Assembly: GCA_020073145.1 (NCBI GenBank)
Contig: JAIQFS010000001.1
Span: 186,001-250,000 of the forward strand
Length of the DNA: 64,000 nucleotides
Source of the DNA: Terriglobia bacterium
GTDB taxonomy: Bacteria; Acidobacteriota; Terriglobia; Bryobacterales; Bryobacteraceae
Direction of reading: 5' to 3'
Each line of letters starts with the position of its first letter. The stretch's first letter is position 1. Below are positions 1 to 8,552 of this stretch, in pieces. Under the pieces are notes generated by a model that ran no database searches, was not told the origin of the DNA, and worked only from the letters and a program-made list of their open reading frames with translations. The translations under genes and the position numbers were made by a program.

Positions 1-1223
1 TTCACTGGCACGCCGTGCTCCTCCATGCGCTCCAGAATCACGCGCGTGTGAAACGCCGTTCCTTCGATGGCCGCGAATAGCTCGTCTTGCGCGGTGTGCG
101 TCAGCCGCCAGCCCAGCGTGACGCCGCCGAGTTCCGGATTCACCAGCACGGTGCGGTCTCCGTTGTCCCAGGTCAGGCGCAGCAGGCCGGTTTCGCCGGC
201 GTGGTAGCGTTCCAGACCGCTCGACAAGTCCGCCACCGTGGTTCCGGCGCGCCGGGCGATGGCGTCGAAGATGTCGCCGGTCGCAGACAGGCCGGCCTCG
301 ATGCCGATGCGCTTCGGATCGACCGACCCCGGCACCACCCCGCACACGCCGGGAATGAGCCCCGCTTTTTCGCCGATGGCGATGATGCAGGTGGACGTGC
401 CCACCACGTTGACCACGTCGCCCAGCCGCACCCCGGCGCCGATCGCGTCCCAATGCGCATCGAAAGCCCCCACGGGAATCGGAATACCGGCCCGCAAGCC
501 CAGCTTGTCCGCCCATTCCGGCGCGAGAGATCCTGCAATCTGGTCGGACGTGGCATAGCGGCCGCCCAACATGCCGCGCACTCCCGCCAGCAGCGGATCG
601 ACGGCCTTCAGGAAATCCTCCGGCGGTAATCCTCCCAGTTCCTCGTTCCACATCCACTTGTGGCCCATGGCGCAGATGCTGCGCGGAACCGCGCCCGGGT
701 TGTCGATGCCGCACAGCGTGGCGGCCACCATGTCGCAGTGTTCCAGGGCCGTGGCGCACCGCGCCCGCTTGTCCGGATTGTGGCGGAGCCAGTGTAGCAG
801 CTTGGCGAAGCCCCACTCGGACGAGTAGACTCCGCCGCACCAACCGATCGCTTCCAACCCGCGTGCGCCGGCCGCCGCCGTGATCTCGGCAGCTTCCCTC
901 CAGGCACGATGGTCGCACCACAGGTAGTAATCGTCGAGCGGCTGCAGCCTTTCATCGACGGGAATCACGCTGGAGCCGGTGGTGTCGAGTGCGATCGCCT
1001 CAATGGCGCGGCCTACGATGCCGGCATCCTGAACAGCGCGGTGTGTCGCCTCCGCCAGCGCCCGCATGTGGTCGGCGTGGCGCTGGGTGGCGTAATCGGG
1101 ATCGTCTTTCTTGCGCAGCAGCGGATACTCGGCCACGCCCGATCCCAGCCGGCCGCGGCCGCTGTCGAAGATGGAAACCCGCACGCTCAGCGTGCCGAAG
1201 TCCACTCCCGCGACGACGCTCAT
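1..1223 (-). CDS. araB: FGGY carbohydrate kinase, ribulokinase-like (C-terminus cut by window edge)
   Basis: ATP-dependent sugar kinase that would phosphorylate the ketose made by the isomerase gene just upstream. The reading frame is open to the left edge, so roughly the last quarter is missing. The N-terminus has the phosphate-binding motif GVDFGTLSVRV. Further in are YYLWCDHRA, the AraB-type block PIPVGAFDAHWDAIGAG and VVNVVGTSTCIIAIG, which point to the ribulokinase branch of the FGGY family rather than xylulokinase or glycerol kinase. The ATG lies three bases after the isomerase stop codon, so the two are co-transcribed. The substrate is inferred from subfamily motifs; L-ribulose is likely, but another ketose such as fuculose is possible given the fucose-isomerase-like partner. 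Confidence 0.85.
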   Translation of the reverse strand, partial: MSVVAGVDFGTLSVRVSIFDSGRGRLGSGVAEYPLLRKKDDPDYATQRHADHMRALAEATHRAVQDAGIVGRAIEAIALDTTGSSVIPVDERLQPLDDYYLWCDHRAWREAAEITAAAGARGLEAIGWCGGVYSSEWGFAKLLHWLRHNPDKRARCATALEHCDMVAATLCGIDNPGAVPRSICAMGHKWMWNEELGGLPPEDFLKAVDPLLAGVRGMLGGRYATSDQIAGSLAPEWADKLGLRAGIPIPVGAFDAHWDAIGAGVRLGDVVNVVGTSTCIIAIGEKAGLIPGVCGVVPGSVDPKRIGIEAGLSATGDIFDAIARRAGTTVADLSSGLERYHAGETGLLRLTWDNGDRTVLVNPELGGVTLGWRLTHTAQDELFAAIEGTAFHTRVILERMEEHGVPV

Positions 1224-1226
1224 GGG

Positions 1227-2633
1227 TTAATTGTGGCGGTGCACGTTCCAGCCCAGGTAGCGCGTGGCCGCCTCATGCACCGCCCCGCCGACCGTCGCCA
1301 GATTGGCGGCCACATGATGTTCGAAGCCGCGCTCGCAGATGTAATGCAGTAGTTCCTGCATGCGTGGAATCCGCACCACTCCCGCGCCGCCGAACGTGTC
1401 GAGCGGGTCATTGGTGAACTCGCCTTCGCCCACATAGCCACGGATCACGCCTTCGCGGTCATCCGTGGAAAACCGCGCGAAGCTCATGGGCGCCGCCTTC
1501 ACCCGGCCGACGCACGTGCCATACGTGTTCTCGCGGCCCACCGTGCCGGCGATGATCTGCTGAAAGTCCATGCGCACGTCGGCGAAGAAATGTTTGGGCA
1601 GATTGCTGCAGTGGAAGCAGACGGCCTTATCCGGGTCGTCGCCGTAGTTGTTGTTCCAATCCAGCAGCGCGCTGGGCGTCTCCGATGCCAGTTGCAGCGC
1701 GTGCATCCCGACCACGCCGCAGATGTCCACTTCGCACGCGCTCGACATCAGCTCGTTGCTCATCATGCTCATCACCGTGCAGGGGACCACGCCGAAGAAT
1801 TCTTCCATCGAGGTCCAGCACTGCACCGCGCTGATGGTGCAGCCGGTCTGCTGCATCCACTCGTCGATCACGGTGCCCAGCTTGGCCATTTTGAGGAGCG
1901 CGTCGGCGGGCACATCCTGGGTAGACACGTAGCGGTGGATTTCGTCCAGCTTTCTCTGGGCCTGGCGGTCCGGCATGCGCCCGATGCGGCCCAGGATTTC
2001 CGAAAGGTCGATGGGCTCCACCGAAATCCCGCTGGCTTCGAGAATCTTCTCGCTATACCGCACTGTATTGAACGCCGCCGGGCGCGCGCCGATCGCGCCG
2101 ATCCGCAGGCCCTTCATGCCGCGCACCACGCGGCACACGGCGGCAAACCAAGCCAGGTCGCCCTGAAAAAAATCGGAATCCGGCGCCTCGGTATGGCGCG
2201 TGGTCAGCGAGTACGGAATGCCGTACTGCTTGAGGTTGTTGCAGGCCGACATCTTGCCGCAGAAGCTGTCGCGCCGGTCGCGAATGGTCATCTTGCCCGG
2301 CGCGTCGGGTGTGGCCTGCACCAGCACCGGTACATTCAGTCCAGCCATGCGCAGGGTGTCGGCAATGGCCCGCTCATCCCCGAAATTCGGCAGCGTCACG
2401 ATCACGCCGTCGATCGTGTCCCGATTCTTCTTGAAGAGATCGGCGCAGCGCACCGCTTCGGCCCGGGTTTCCACCGCGCCGTGCTTGGTCTCCTCCGAGC
2501 CCACCGCCACCACGTCGTAACCGGCGCCGCGGAGCGCCCCGAGCATGTCCTCGCGCCCGCTCTTTGCCAGATGGTCGGGGAAGAAGCCGCGATTGCCGAC
2601 GATCACCCCGAACGTCACGCGTTTTGCCGCCAT
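1227..2633 (-). CDS. L-fucose/L-arabinose isomerase family protein
   Basis: Predicted cytoplasmic aldose-ketose isomerase of 468 aa. It starts MAAKRVTFGVIVGNRGFFP and contains GVIVTLPNFGDERAIAD and VPVLVQATPDAPGK, features of the fucose isomerase fold family; a central CEVDICGVVGMHALQ and a distal HCSNLPKHFF may carry metal-site residues. It is shorter than classical FucI (near 590 aa) and not a close AraA by eye, so the sugar cannot be named from sequence. It sits between a symporter/small membrane protein pair and the kinase, with only three bases to the kinase, so isomerisation followed by phosphorylation of an imported sugar is the natural reading. Confidence 0.8.
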   Translation of the reverse strand: MAAKRVTFGVIVGNRGFFPDHLAKSGREDMLGALRGAGYDVVAVGSEETKHGAVETRAEAVRCADLFKKNRDTIDGVIVTLPNFGDERAIADTLRMAGLNVPVLVQATPDAPGKMTIRDRRDSFCGKMSACNNLKQYGIPYSLTTRHTEAPDSDFFQGDLAWFAAVCRVVRGMKGLRIGAIGARPAAFNTVRYSEKILEASGISVEPIDLSEILGRIGRMPDRQAQRKLDEIHRYVSTQDVPADALLKMAKLGTVIDEWMQQTGCTISAVQCWTSMEEFFGVVPCTVMSMMSNELMSSACEVDICGVVGMHALQLASETPSALLDWNNNYGDDPDKAVCFHCSNLPKHFFADVRMDFQQIIAGTVGRENTYGTCVGRVKAAPMSFARFSTDDREGVIRGYVGEGEFTNDPLDTFGGAGVVRIPRMQELLHYICERGFEHHVAANLATVGGAVHEAATRYLGWNVHRHN

Positions 2634-2645
2634 AAGCCGCTCAGC

Positions 2646-2861
2646 CTACGTCTTCCTTCCCGGCCGGAACAACGCGCAGTACACGCCGCCGAGAACCATC
2701 ATCAATCCGCCCCACCATACCGGCGCGTGCGCCTCCGCCAGGACCGTATCCGGCGGGTGCGACCATTCGGACAGACCGGTCGCGAAGATCAGAATTCCGT
2801 AGATCAGCAGCAGAACCCCGACGAAAAACCAGACCGGAACAATGTGATGTTTTTCGCTCAT
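2646..2861 (-). CDS. Small two-helix membrane protein
   Basis: A 71-residue protein with two predicted membrane helices (about residues 9-28 and 48-64) joined by a short loop containing SEWSHPPDT. It lies 6 bases after the symporter and 12 bases before the isomerase on the same strand, so it is in the sugar operon. I do not recognise a family; small proteins of this size beside SSS symporters are sometimes transporter partners, but here that is only inferred from position. Confidence 0.6.
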   Translation of the reverse strand: MSEKHHIVPVWFFVGVLLLIYGILIFATGLSEWSHPPDTVLAEAHAPVWWGGLMMVLGGVYCALFRPGRKT

Positions 2862-2867
2862 GACCTC

Positions 2868-4577
2868 TCACCAAAGAACAATTTGCAGAACCGCCAGTAT
2901 CGCGAGGGCTGCGATTCCCCAGAACAGCGGCCGGTGCAGGAAGCTCGCGTGCTCTTCGTGCGCCACCTCCGTGAGGCTGTAGACCAGTCCGCGCAATTCT
3001 GCCTCCGGCCGGGGCTTCGTCACTACAGTCACGAGCACCGTGACCACGACGCAGGTGACACACGCCCACAGCGCCTGATACATGTCTTGCGCCAGCCCTT
3101 GCGCCTTCGGAGACAGCGCGAACACGCTCACCCAACTGTGATCCAGTTTCATCAACGTGAACATGCTCACCGAGGAAACAGTCCCCGCGAGCAGGCCCAA
3201 AAATCCGGCGGAGCGGCTCACTCGTTTCCAGAGCATCCCCAGCAGCACAGTGCCGAACAGCGGCGCGATGAAGAAACCAAACAACGCCTGCACGTAGTCC
3301 ATGATGCTGGCGAACTGCATCACCAGGTACGCCGTTCCGATGCTGATGACCAGCCCGATCAGCGTGCACGCCCGCCCCATCGAAACGTAATGCCGGTCCG
3401 GCGCGTTCTTGCGCAGGAACGGCCGGTAAATGTCGTAGGTCCAGACGGTGGCGAACGCGCTGACGTTGCCGGCCATGCCTGCCATGAATCCCGCCACCAG
3501 CGCGGTGATCCCAAGCCCCAACAGGCCGGGTCCGCAATAACGCGCCAGCATGAGCGGCAGCACTTCGTTGTAGCTGTGCTGGCCGGCCTGCAGGTCGCTC
3601 GCCGGCACCAAATGCATGGGCAGAACCGCCAGTCCCAGTAGTCCGGGGACGATCACGATGAGCGGCACCGCCATTTTGAAAAACGAGCCGATGATCGGCG
3701 CCATTTTCGCGGACCGGATATTCTTGGCCGACAGAACGCGCTGCACCACCAGGAAATCGGTAGTCCAGTAGCCCATCGATTGCACGGCTCCCAGGCCGAA
3801 CACGATGCCGGTCCAGTGAATGCCCATGGGATTATCCGCGAACGAGCCCGTGGGACCCCACAGATGCGTAAAGTCCTGGCCGGGGAAATTCTGATGAATC
3901 CGCGCCACCATCCCGCTCCATCCGCCGGTTTCAATCAAGCCAAGGATGGGAATCAGGAGCGCGCCGAACCAGATCAGAAAGAATTGCAGAACTTCGTTAA
4001 AGATGGCCGAGAACAACCCGCCCGCCGCGACATACACGCCCACCGTCAGCGAAGACACCCAGATGCTGAAATTGATGTCCCATCCGAGCACCACCTTCAT
4101 GACGACGGCCATGGCGTACATGTTCACCCCGGACATCAGCACGGTCATCACCGCAAACGTGATGGCGCTGAGCCCGCTGGCCTCCGAGCCGTAGCGCAGC
4201 TTCAGATATCCGGGGACCGAATGCGTTTTGCAGATGTAATAGAAGGGCATCATCACGATGCCGAGGAAGACCATGGCGGGGATGGCGCCGATCCAATACC
4301 AATGGGCCGCCATGATGCCGTATTGGTACGCCGAACCGGCCCAGCCCAGCAGCTCGAGCGAGCCGAGGTTGGCCGAGACGAACGCCAGACCCGCCACCCA
4401 AGCCGTCATCTCGCGGCCGGCCAGAAAGAAATCCTCGCCAGTGGTAGCGAAGCGCTTCAGGTAGAAGCCAATCACCAGTACCAGCACAAAGTAAATGGCG
4501 ATGATTGCCAGATCGACACTGGACAGGGACACCAGGCGCGACGGAGCGCTTTGGAGCAGGGCGGGCAAAAAGATCAT
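2868..4577 (-). CDS. Sodium:solute symporter (SSS family), probable sugar uptake
   Basis: Inner-membrane secondary transporter of 569 aa with the repeated hydrophobic helices of the SSS/SGLT family. The N-terminal helix SVDLAIIAIYFVLVLVIGFY is followed by the family-typical GEDFFLAGREMTAWVAGLAF and SANLGSLELLGWAGSAYQYG. I chose the ATG at 4577 (MIFLPALLQ) because the longer frame to 4691 would run through the start and ribosome-binding region of the divergent epimerase gene. It heads an operon with the small membrane protein, isomerase and kinase, which suggests sodium-driven import of the pentose or deoxyhexose they metabolise. Which sugar is unknown. Confidence 0.85.
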   Translation of the reverse strand: MIFLPALLQSAPSRLVSLSSVDLAIIAIYFVLVLVIGFYLKRFATTGEDFFLAGREMTAWVAGLAFVSANLGSLELLGWAGSAYQYGIMAAHWYWIGAIPAMVFLGIVMMPFYYICKTHSVPGYLKLRYGSEASGLSAITFAVMTVLMSGVNMYAMAVVMKVVLGWDINFSIWVSSLTVGVYVAAGGLFSAIFNEVLQFFLIWFGALLIPILGLIETGGWSGMVARIHQNFPGQDFTHLWGPTGSFADNPMGIHWTGIVFGLGAVQSMGYWTTDFLVVQRVLSAKNIRSAKMAPIIGSFFKMAVPLIVIVPGLLGLAVLPMHLVPASDLQAGQHSYNEVLPLMLARYCGPGLLGLGITALVAGFMAGMAGNVSAFATVWTYDIYRPFLRKNAPDRHYVSMGRACTLIGLVISIGTAYLVMQFASIMDYVQALFGFFIAPLFGTVLLGMLWKRVSRSAGFLGLLAGTVSSVSMFTLMKLDHSWVSVFALSPKAQGLAQDMYQALWACVTCVVVTVLVTVVTKPRPEAELRGLVYSLTEVAHEEHASFLHRPLFWGIAALAILAVLQIVLW

Positions 4578-4654
4578 AAAGAAGAACCGGTCCGTTTCAC
4601 GGTAACATTCCGCGGCTCCTTGCACCACCTGGGGAAAGCGCTTACAATTCGGGG

Positions 4655-5764
4655 GTGCGATTGGCAACCGTATTTCTGATTGCGAGCGCAACCTTCATGA
4701 GCGCGGCAACCATCCAGCGGGCAGACTTCGGCAAGACTCGAGACGGCGCGGCCGTGTCCATTTATAAGCTCACCAACCGCGCCGGCGTGGAAGCGCGCAT
4801 CACCACCTACGGCGGGATCCTGGTGTCGCTGAAGACGCCCGACCGCCGCGGCGTGCTGGCCGACGTGGTGCTCGGTTTCGACTCGGTCGAGGGGTACCAG
4901 GCCAATCCCGGCCCCTTCTTCGGGGCCCTCATCGGGCGGTACGCCAACCGCATCGGGCACGCGCGGTTCACGCTCAACGGCGTCGCGTACCAACTCGACA
5001 AGAACGACGGCGAAAACACCCTGCACGGAGGCGCGCGCGGATTCGACAAGCGCGTGTGGACGGCACGCGAGCTGCCGGACGGCGGGCTCGAACTCACCTA
5101 TCTGAGCAAGGATGGAGAAGAAGGTTTCCCGGGCAACCTGAAGGCCACGGCCGCCTACCATTTGACCGACGCCAACGAGTTGCGCATCGACTACGCCGCC
5201 ACCACCGACAAGCTCACCGTGGTGAACCTGACCAACCACTCGTACTTCAATCTGAAGGGCGCGGGCTCCGGCGATATTCTGGACCATCGGCTCATGCTCG
5301 ATGCCGACCGCTTCACGCCGGTCGACGCCGGCCTGATTCCGACCGGAGAACTGCGCTCGGTCATAAGAACGCCATTCGACTTTCGCAGCCTGACCGCGAT
5401 TGGCTCGCGGATCGAGCAGAACGACGAGCAGCTCAAGCTCGGCCACGGCTACGACCACAATTGGGTGCTGGACCGCGTGGGCGCCGGATTGGCGCTTGCC
5501 GCGCGGGTCGAAGAGTTGTCTAGCGGCCGTGTGCTCGAAGTGCTCACCACGCAGCCGGGAATCCAGTTTTATACCGGCAACTTCCTGGACGGAACCATCC
5601 GCGGCAAGGGCGGCAAAGTCTACGGCCATCGTTCCGGCTTCGCTCTGGAGACGCAGCACTTCCCGGATTCCCCCAACCAGCCGAAGTTTCCCTCGGCGGA
5701 GCTGAAACCCGGCCAGACCTACCGGAGCACCACCGTGTTCCGGTTTCTCACGGAAAAGCCCTGA
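4655..5764 (+). CDS. galM: Aldose 1-epimerase (mutarotase), exported
   Basis: Interconverts alpha and beta anomers of aldoses. The 369-aa protein starts at GTG with a short signal peptide (VFLIASATFMSAATIQ), so the enzyme is probably periplasmic. Family residues are visible: NRIGHARFTLNG, the HGGARGFDKRVW histidine, the NLTNHSYFNLKG histidine, the GYDHNWVLD aspartate and the ETQHFPDSPNQP glutamate that acts as base. It diverges from the symporter operon with 77 bases between the chosen starts, so the two may share a control region. Anomer conversion outside the membrane before symport fits this placement. Confidence 0.9.
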   Translation: MRLATVFLIASATFMSAATIQRADFGKTRDGAAVSIYKLTNRAGVEARITTYGGILVSLKTPDRRGVLADVVLGFDSVEGYQANPGPFFGALIGRYANRIGHARFTLNGVAYQLDKNDGENTLHGGARGFDKRVWTARELPDGGLELTYLSKDGEEGFPGNLKATAAYHLTDANELRIDYAATTDKLTVVNLTNHSYFNLKGAGSGDILDHRLMLDADRFTPVDAGLIPTGELRSVIRTPFDFRSLTAIGSRIEQNDEQLKLGHGYDHNWVLDRVGAGLALAARVEELSSGRVLEVLTTQPGIQFYTGNFLDGTIRGKGGKVYGHRSGFALETQHFPDSPNQPKFPSAELKPGQTYRSTTVFRFLTEKP

Positions 5765-5785
5765 AGGTAGCGGCCGCGGGCACGC

Positions 5786-6322
5786 ATGAGGAACCGTTCA
5801 CGGGCGCGGCAATGGAGCCGGGCGGCGTGGGCGATGGCGGCGCTCTTCGCCAGCCTGCCTGTGGCCGGCAAGCTGTTGATGGGCGGGTGGGGCTTTCCCG
5901 GCGCGGAGGAAATCGCGTTTCTCTGCTTCGTGCTCGGGTGCTATCTGCACATCCTCGGCCGCAGGCATTTTCGAGCCGCCAAAGACGACGCCCTGCTGCT
6001 GGAGGACGCGCTGCGCCTCGCCGCGGACGGCCAGCCCGGCGAAGCGATCACCGTGCTGACCAAGGCGATCGGCCGGAGCCCCCGATTGTGGCAGGCGTAT
6101 CAATATCGCGGCGAACTGCGCCTCGGGCAGAGCGAAGGCTGGGCGGCGGCGCTCGCGGATTTCACCGAAGCCATCCGATTGGCCCCGAAGGAACCGCACC
6201 TGTACGCGCTGCGCGGCCAGACCTGGATTCTGCTGGGCGACGAGCAGTCCGCGCAACAAGACGCCGCGACCGCGGAGGCGTTGCGGAACCCGCACGGGCC
6301 TGCGAACGGGCAGGCTTCCTAG
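5786..6322 (+). CDS. Membrane-anchored TPR-repeat protein
   Basis: A 178-aa protein with two N-terminal hydrophobic segments (about residues 14-31 and 40-56) followed by two or three tetratricopeptide-like helical repeats, for example ALRLAADGQPGEAITVLTKAI and ALADFTEAIRLAPKEPHLYALRGQTWILLG. TPR modules bind other proteins; no partner is evident. It starts 21 bases after galM on the same strand and may be co-transcribed, but nothing links it to sugar metabolism. After its stop, about 300 bases before the tRNA hold no feature I can support. Confidence 0.6.
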   Translation: MRNRSRARQWSRAAWAMAALFASLPVAGKLLMGGWGFPGAEEIAFLCFVLGCYLHILGRRHFRAAKDDALLLEDALRLAADGQPGEAITVLTKAIGRSPRLWQAYQYRGELRLGQSEGWAAALADFTEAIRLAPKEPHLYALRGQTWILLGDEQSAQQDAATAEALRNPHGPANGQAS

Positions 6323-6620
6323 AGGGACTGACGCAGAGACTAACGCCCGCGGCCTTTCCACTCCTCGGCCAAGGGCCTCCACCTTCCGGCGGCCCGGCCT
6401 GGTAGCCGTTGCCCTTCCACCGACCGCGGTACAGGAAGATGAGCCGTCCCCCGATGAGGTCTGAGAATGATTGATTCTGGCGGTGAGGGTGGGATTCGGA
6501 CTCCGCTATCGCATTGAGCCGATTTAACTTGTTGATTTCATGATTCGCTCGTTTTGGTCCGATTCGCCGGTGTTGCGATTCAATCGTACACGCGTCGTAC
6601 ATGCTAAACTGGATTGTCGC

Positions 6621-6710
6621 GGAGAGGTGGCAGAGTGGTCGATTGCGGCGGTCTCGAAAACCGTTGACCCTTTACGGGGTCCGGGAGTTCGAATCTCCCC
6701 CTCTCCGCCA
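6621..6710 (+). tRNA. tRNA-Ser (anticodon CGA)
   Basis: A complete class II tRNA can be folded by eye. Acceptor 5' GGAGAGG (6621-6627) pairs with CCTCTCC (6700-6706), then discriminator G and encoded CCA (6708-6710). The anticodon loop CTCGAAA gives CGA, which reads UCG serine codons. A long variable arm (TTGACCCTTTACGGGGTCC region) is typical of tRNA-Ser. The T arm is GGGAG-TTCGAAT-CTCCC (6683-6699). A run of seven T residues follows directly after CCA and may help end transcription. Confidence 0.95.
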
Positions 6711-6790
6711 GATTTTTTTCCGCCGATTTTTTCAGAATCCGATCTCGCGCTTTGCCACTTCCTGCCACTCACGTTAAGTAGGAGAGATCC

Positions 6791-7543
6791 TCACTCCCAC
6801 CGGAAGACCTTGGCCGATAGCGCCACGCACACCGCAAACACCACCGCCAGCGACGCTACGTCGCCCAGGTGTGCTGACCAAGCCTCGCCTTTCCAGATTC
6901 CTTCGAGCAGCGAGACCGCGTAGGTCAGCGGCGTCACCCGCGCCATGGCTCGCAGCACGGGCGGCAGCGCTTGGATGGGAACGAATAGTCCGCACACCGC
7001 GATCATCGGATACAGAATCGCGCCGCTGATCGGCTGCGCGAATCGCGCCGTGGGCACGATGCTGGCGATCAGGAATCCCAGCGACAAGATGCTCCAGGTG
7101 CTGATCAGCAGCGCCATCGTAAACCCGAACACCGGAACCTGCACGTCCACCGGGTAGTAGCGTTTGCCGGCCACCACCATCAACAACAGGCTGAGCGCGC
7201 TGAGCAGCAGTTTCACCAGCACGTGGGCGGTCAGGATGGTTTGCGGGCGCAGAGGCGTGGCGCGCAGCCGCTTGAGAATCCCGCCTTCGCGATAGATCGC
7301 AATGATCGTCACCAGAGAGGACACGGCGCCCAGGGCGATGAGAACCGCCGCCAGGACCGGCAGCCCGACCGTCACGAACGAAATCGCTCCTAGGGAGCGC
7401 GGGGTGGGCCGCCCGCCCACCGCCCGCCCGAGCGCCACGAACAAGATCACCGGGAAGACAATGGTGCCGATCGCCCCCATGGGTTCGCGCAGGAAGATTT
7501 TGATTTCGAGCCAGGTCAAATGCCAGAGTCCGCGCAGCATCAT
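6791..7543 (-). CDS. ABC-2 type transporter permease
   Basis: Inner-membrane subunit of an ABC exporter, 250 aa with about six hydrophobic segments (for example GAIGTIVFPVILFVALGRAV near residue 25, VLAAVLIALGAVSSLVTIIA near 100, VFGFTMALLISTWSIL near 155 and a C-terminal VASLAVVFAVCVALSAKVF). The block LRATPLRPQTILTAHVLVKLLLSAL is a common ABC-2 permease feature. It begins six bases after the ATPase gene and is co-transcribed with it. The substrate cannot be told; family members export drugs, lipids or polysaccharides. Confidence 0.85.
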   Translation of the reverse strand: MMLRGLWHLTWLEIKIFLREPMGAIGTIVFPVILFVALGRAVGGRPTPRSLGAISFVTVGLPVLAAVLIALGAVSSLVTIIAIYREGGILKRLRATPLRPQTILTAHVLVKLLLSALSLLLMVVAGKRYYPVDVQVPVFGFTMALLISTWSILSLGFLIASIVPTARFAQPISGAILYPMIAVCGLFVPIQALPPVLRAMARVTPLTYAVSLLEGIWKGEAWSAHLGDVASLAVVFAVCVALSAKVFRWE

Positions 7544-7549
7544 CGTCTC

Positions 7550-8470
7550 CTAATCGCGAATCGAATGGCCCGTCAGTTTGAGAAAAACGTCCTCCAGATT
7601 GGGAAGCATGGTGCGGAAGTCCGTGACGCGGATCTGGTTTTCGGAAAGGCAGTGGATCACCTCGGTGACAAAGTCGTCGCCCCGCCCCCGCACCGTGAAT
7701 CGGCTGTCCTGGCGCGTCACCTCCTCCGCCTGCGGCATCGCGCGCAGCCGCTCCTCGGCCAAACCGTGTTCCGTGGACAACATCACGGTTCGCTCGGGGC
7801 AGTGCCGCCCCACCAATTCGTCCGGGCTGCCGATGTCGATGATCCGCCCGTGCTCGATGATCGCCACCCGGTCGCACAATCGTTCGGCCTCCTCCATCAG
7901 ATGCGTGGTCATGAAGACGGTCTTGCCGCGCTCGCGGATGCCGCGCACCAGGTCCCAGATGGCCCGACGCGCCTGCGGGTCCAGCCCCGTGGTCAGCTCG
8001 TCGAGAAAGACGACTTCGGGATCGTTGATGAGCGCCAGGGCAATGAACAGCCGCTGCTTCTGTCCGCCCGAAAGCGTCATGAATTTGGCGTTGCGCTTCT
8101 CGCCAAGCCCGAGTCGCTCCAAAAGCCGCTTCCCCTCCACCGGCTTCGGATACAGCGAGGCCCAGAGAGCCACGGCCTCCCACACCTTGATGCGCTTCTG
8201 AAGTTGGGCTTGCTGCAGCTGCACGCCGATGCGGACCTGCAGCCGGTAGACGTCTCGAAACGGATCCATGCCCAGGATCGAAATGGCGCCGCGATCCGGT
8301 GTGCGCAGCCCTTCGACACACTCCATCGTGGTGGTCTTGCCGGCGCCATTCGGGCCGATCAACCCGAAGATCTCGCCCGGGTTGACGGTGAACGACACCT
8401 CATCCACGGCCACCGTCCGGCCGTAGGCCTTGCGGATGCCGGAAACTTCGATAACGGGTGCGATTCCCAT
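7550..8470 (-). CDS. ABC transporter ATP-binding protein (DrrA-like)
   Basis: ATPase subunit, 306 aa, powering the ABC-2 permease encoded next. Walker A GPNGAGKTTT (near residue 39), signature LSGGQKQRL, Walker B VVFLDELTTGLDPQ and the H-loop MTTHLMEEAERLCD are intact. One deviation is LDEL where most relatives have LDEP. The C-terminal 80 residues (RLRAMPQAEEVTRQDSRFTVRG...) match the accessory region of DrrA/NodI-type exporter ATPases. It reads away from modA, with an 82-base intergenic stretch between the two starts. Confidence 0.9.
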   Translation of the reverse strand: MGIAPVIEVSGIRKAYGRTVAVDEVSFTVNPGEIFGLIGPNGAGKTTTMECVEGLRTPDRGAISILGMDPFRDVYRLQVRIGVQLQQAQLQKRIKVWEAVALWASLYPKPVEGKRLLERLGLGEKRNAKFMTLSGGQKQRLFIALALINDPEVVFLDELTTGLDPQARRAIWDLVRGIRERGKTVFMTTHLMEEAERLCDRVAIIEHGRIIDIGSPDELVGRHCPERTVMLSTEHGLAEERLRAMPQAEEVTRQDSRFTVRGRGDDFVTEVIHCLSENQIRVTDFRTMLPNLEDVFLKLTGHSIRD

Positions 8471-8552
8471 GGCGCGGCACCGATGAGGATACCAGAGCGT
8501 GCGGCCCGGGCGGGCGCAATCGGGCCCGTGCTATTGTCACTTCAGAGAGTCA

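Noticed and set aside
1590-3641. Long plus-strand frame of 683 codons across the isomerase and symporter
   Set aside because: It is antisense to two well-supported genes and its translation is His/Arg/Gln-rich with no motif; a GC-rich shadow frame.
6540-6923. 127-codon plus-strand frame over the tRNA
   Set aside because: It runs through the tRNA-Ser gene and into the end of the permease gene on the other strand; it is a chance frame.
8471-8552. Molybdenum-cofactor riboswitch or ModE site before modA
   Set aside because: The 82-base gap is too short for the riboswitch and no ModE-like palindrome was seen.
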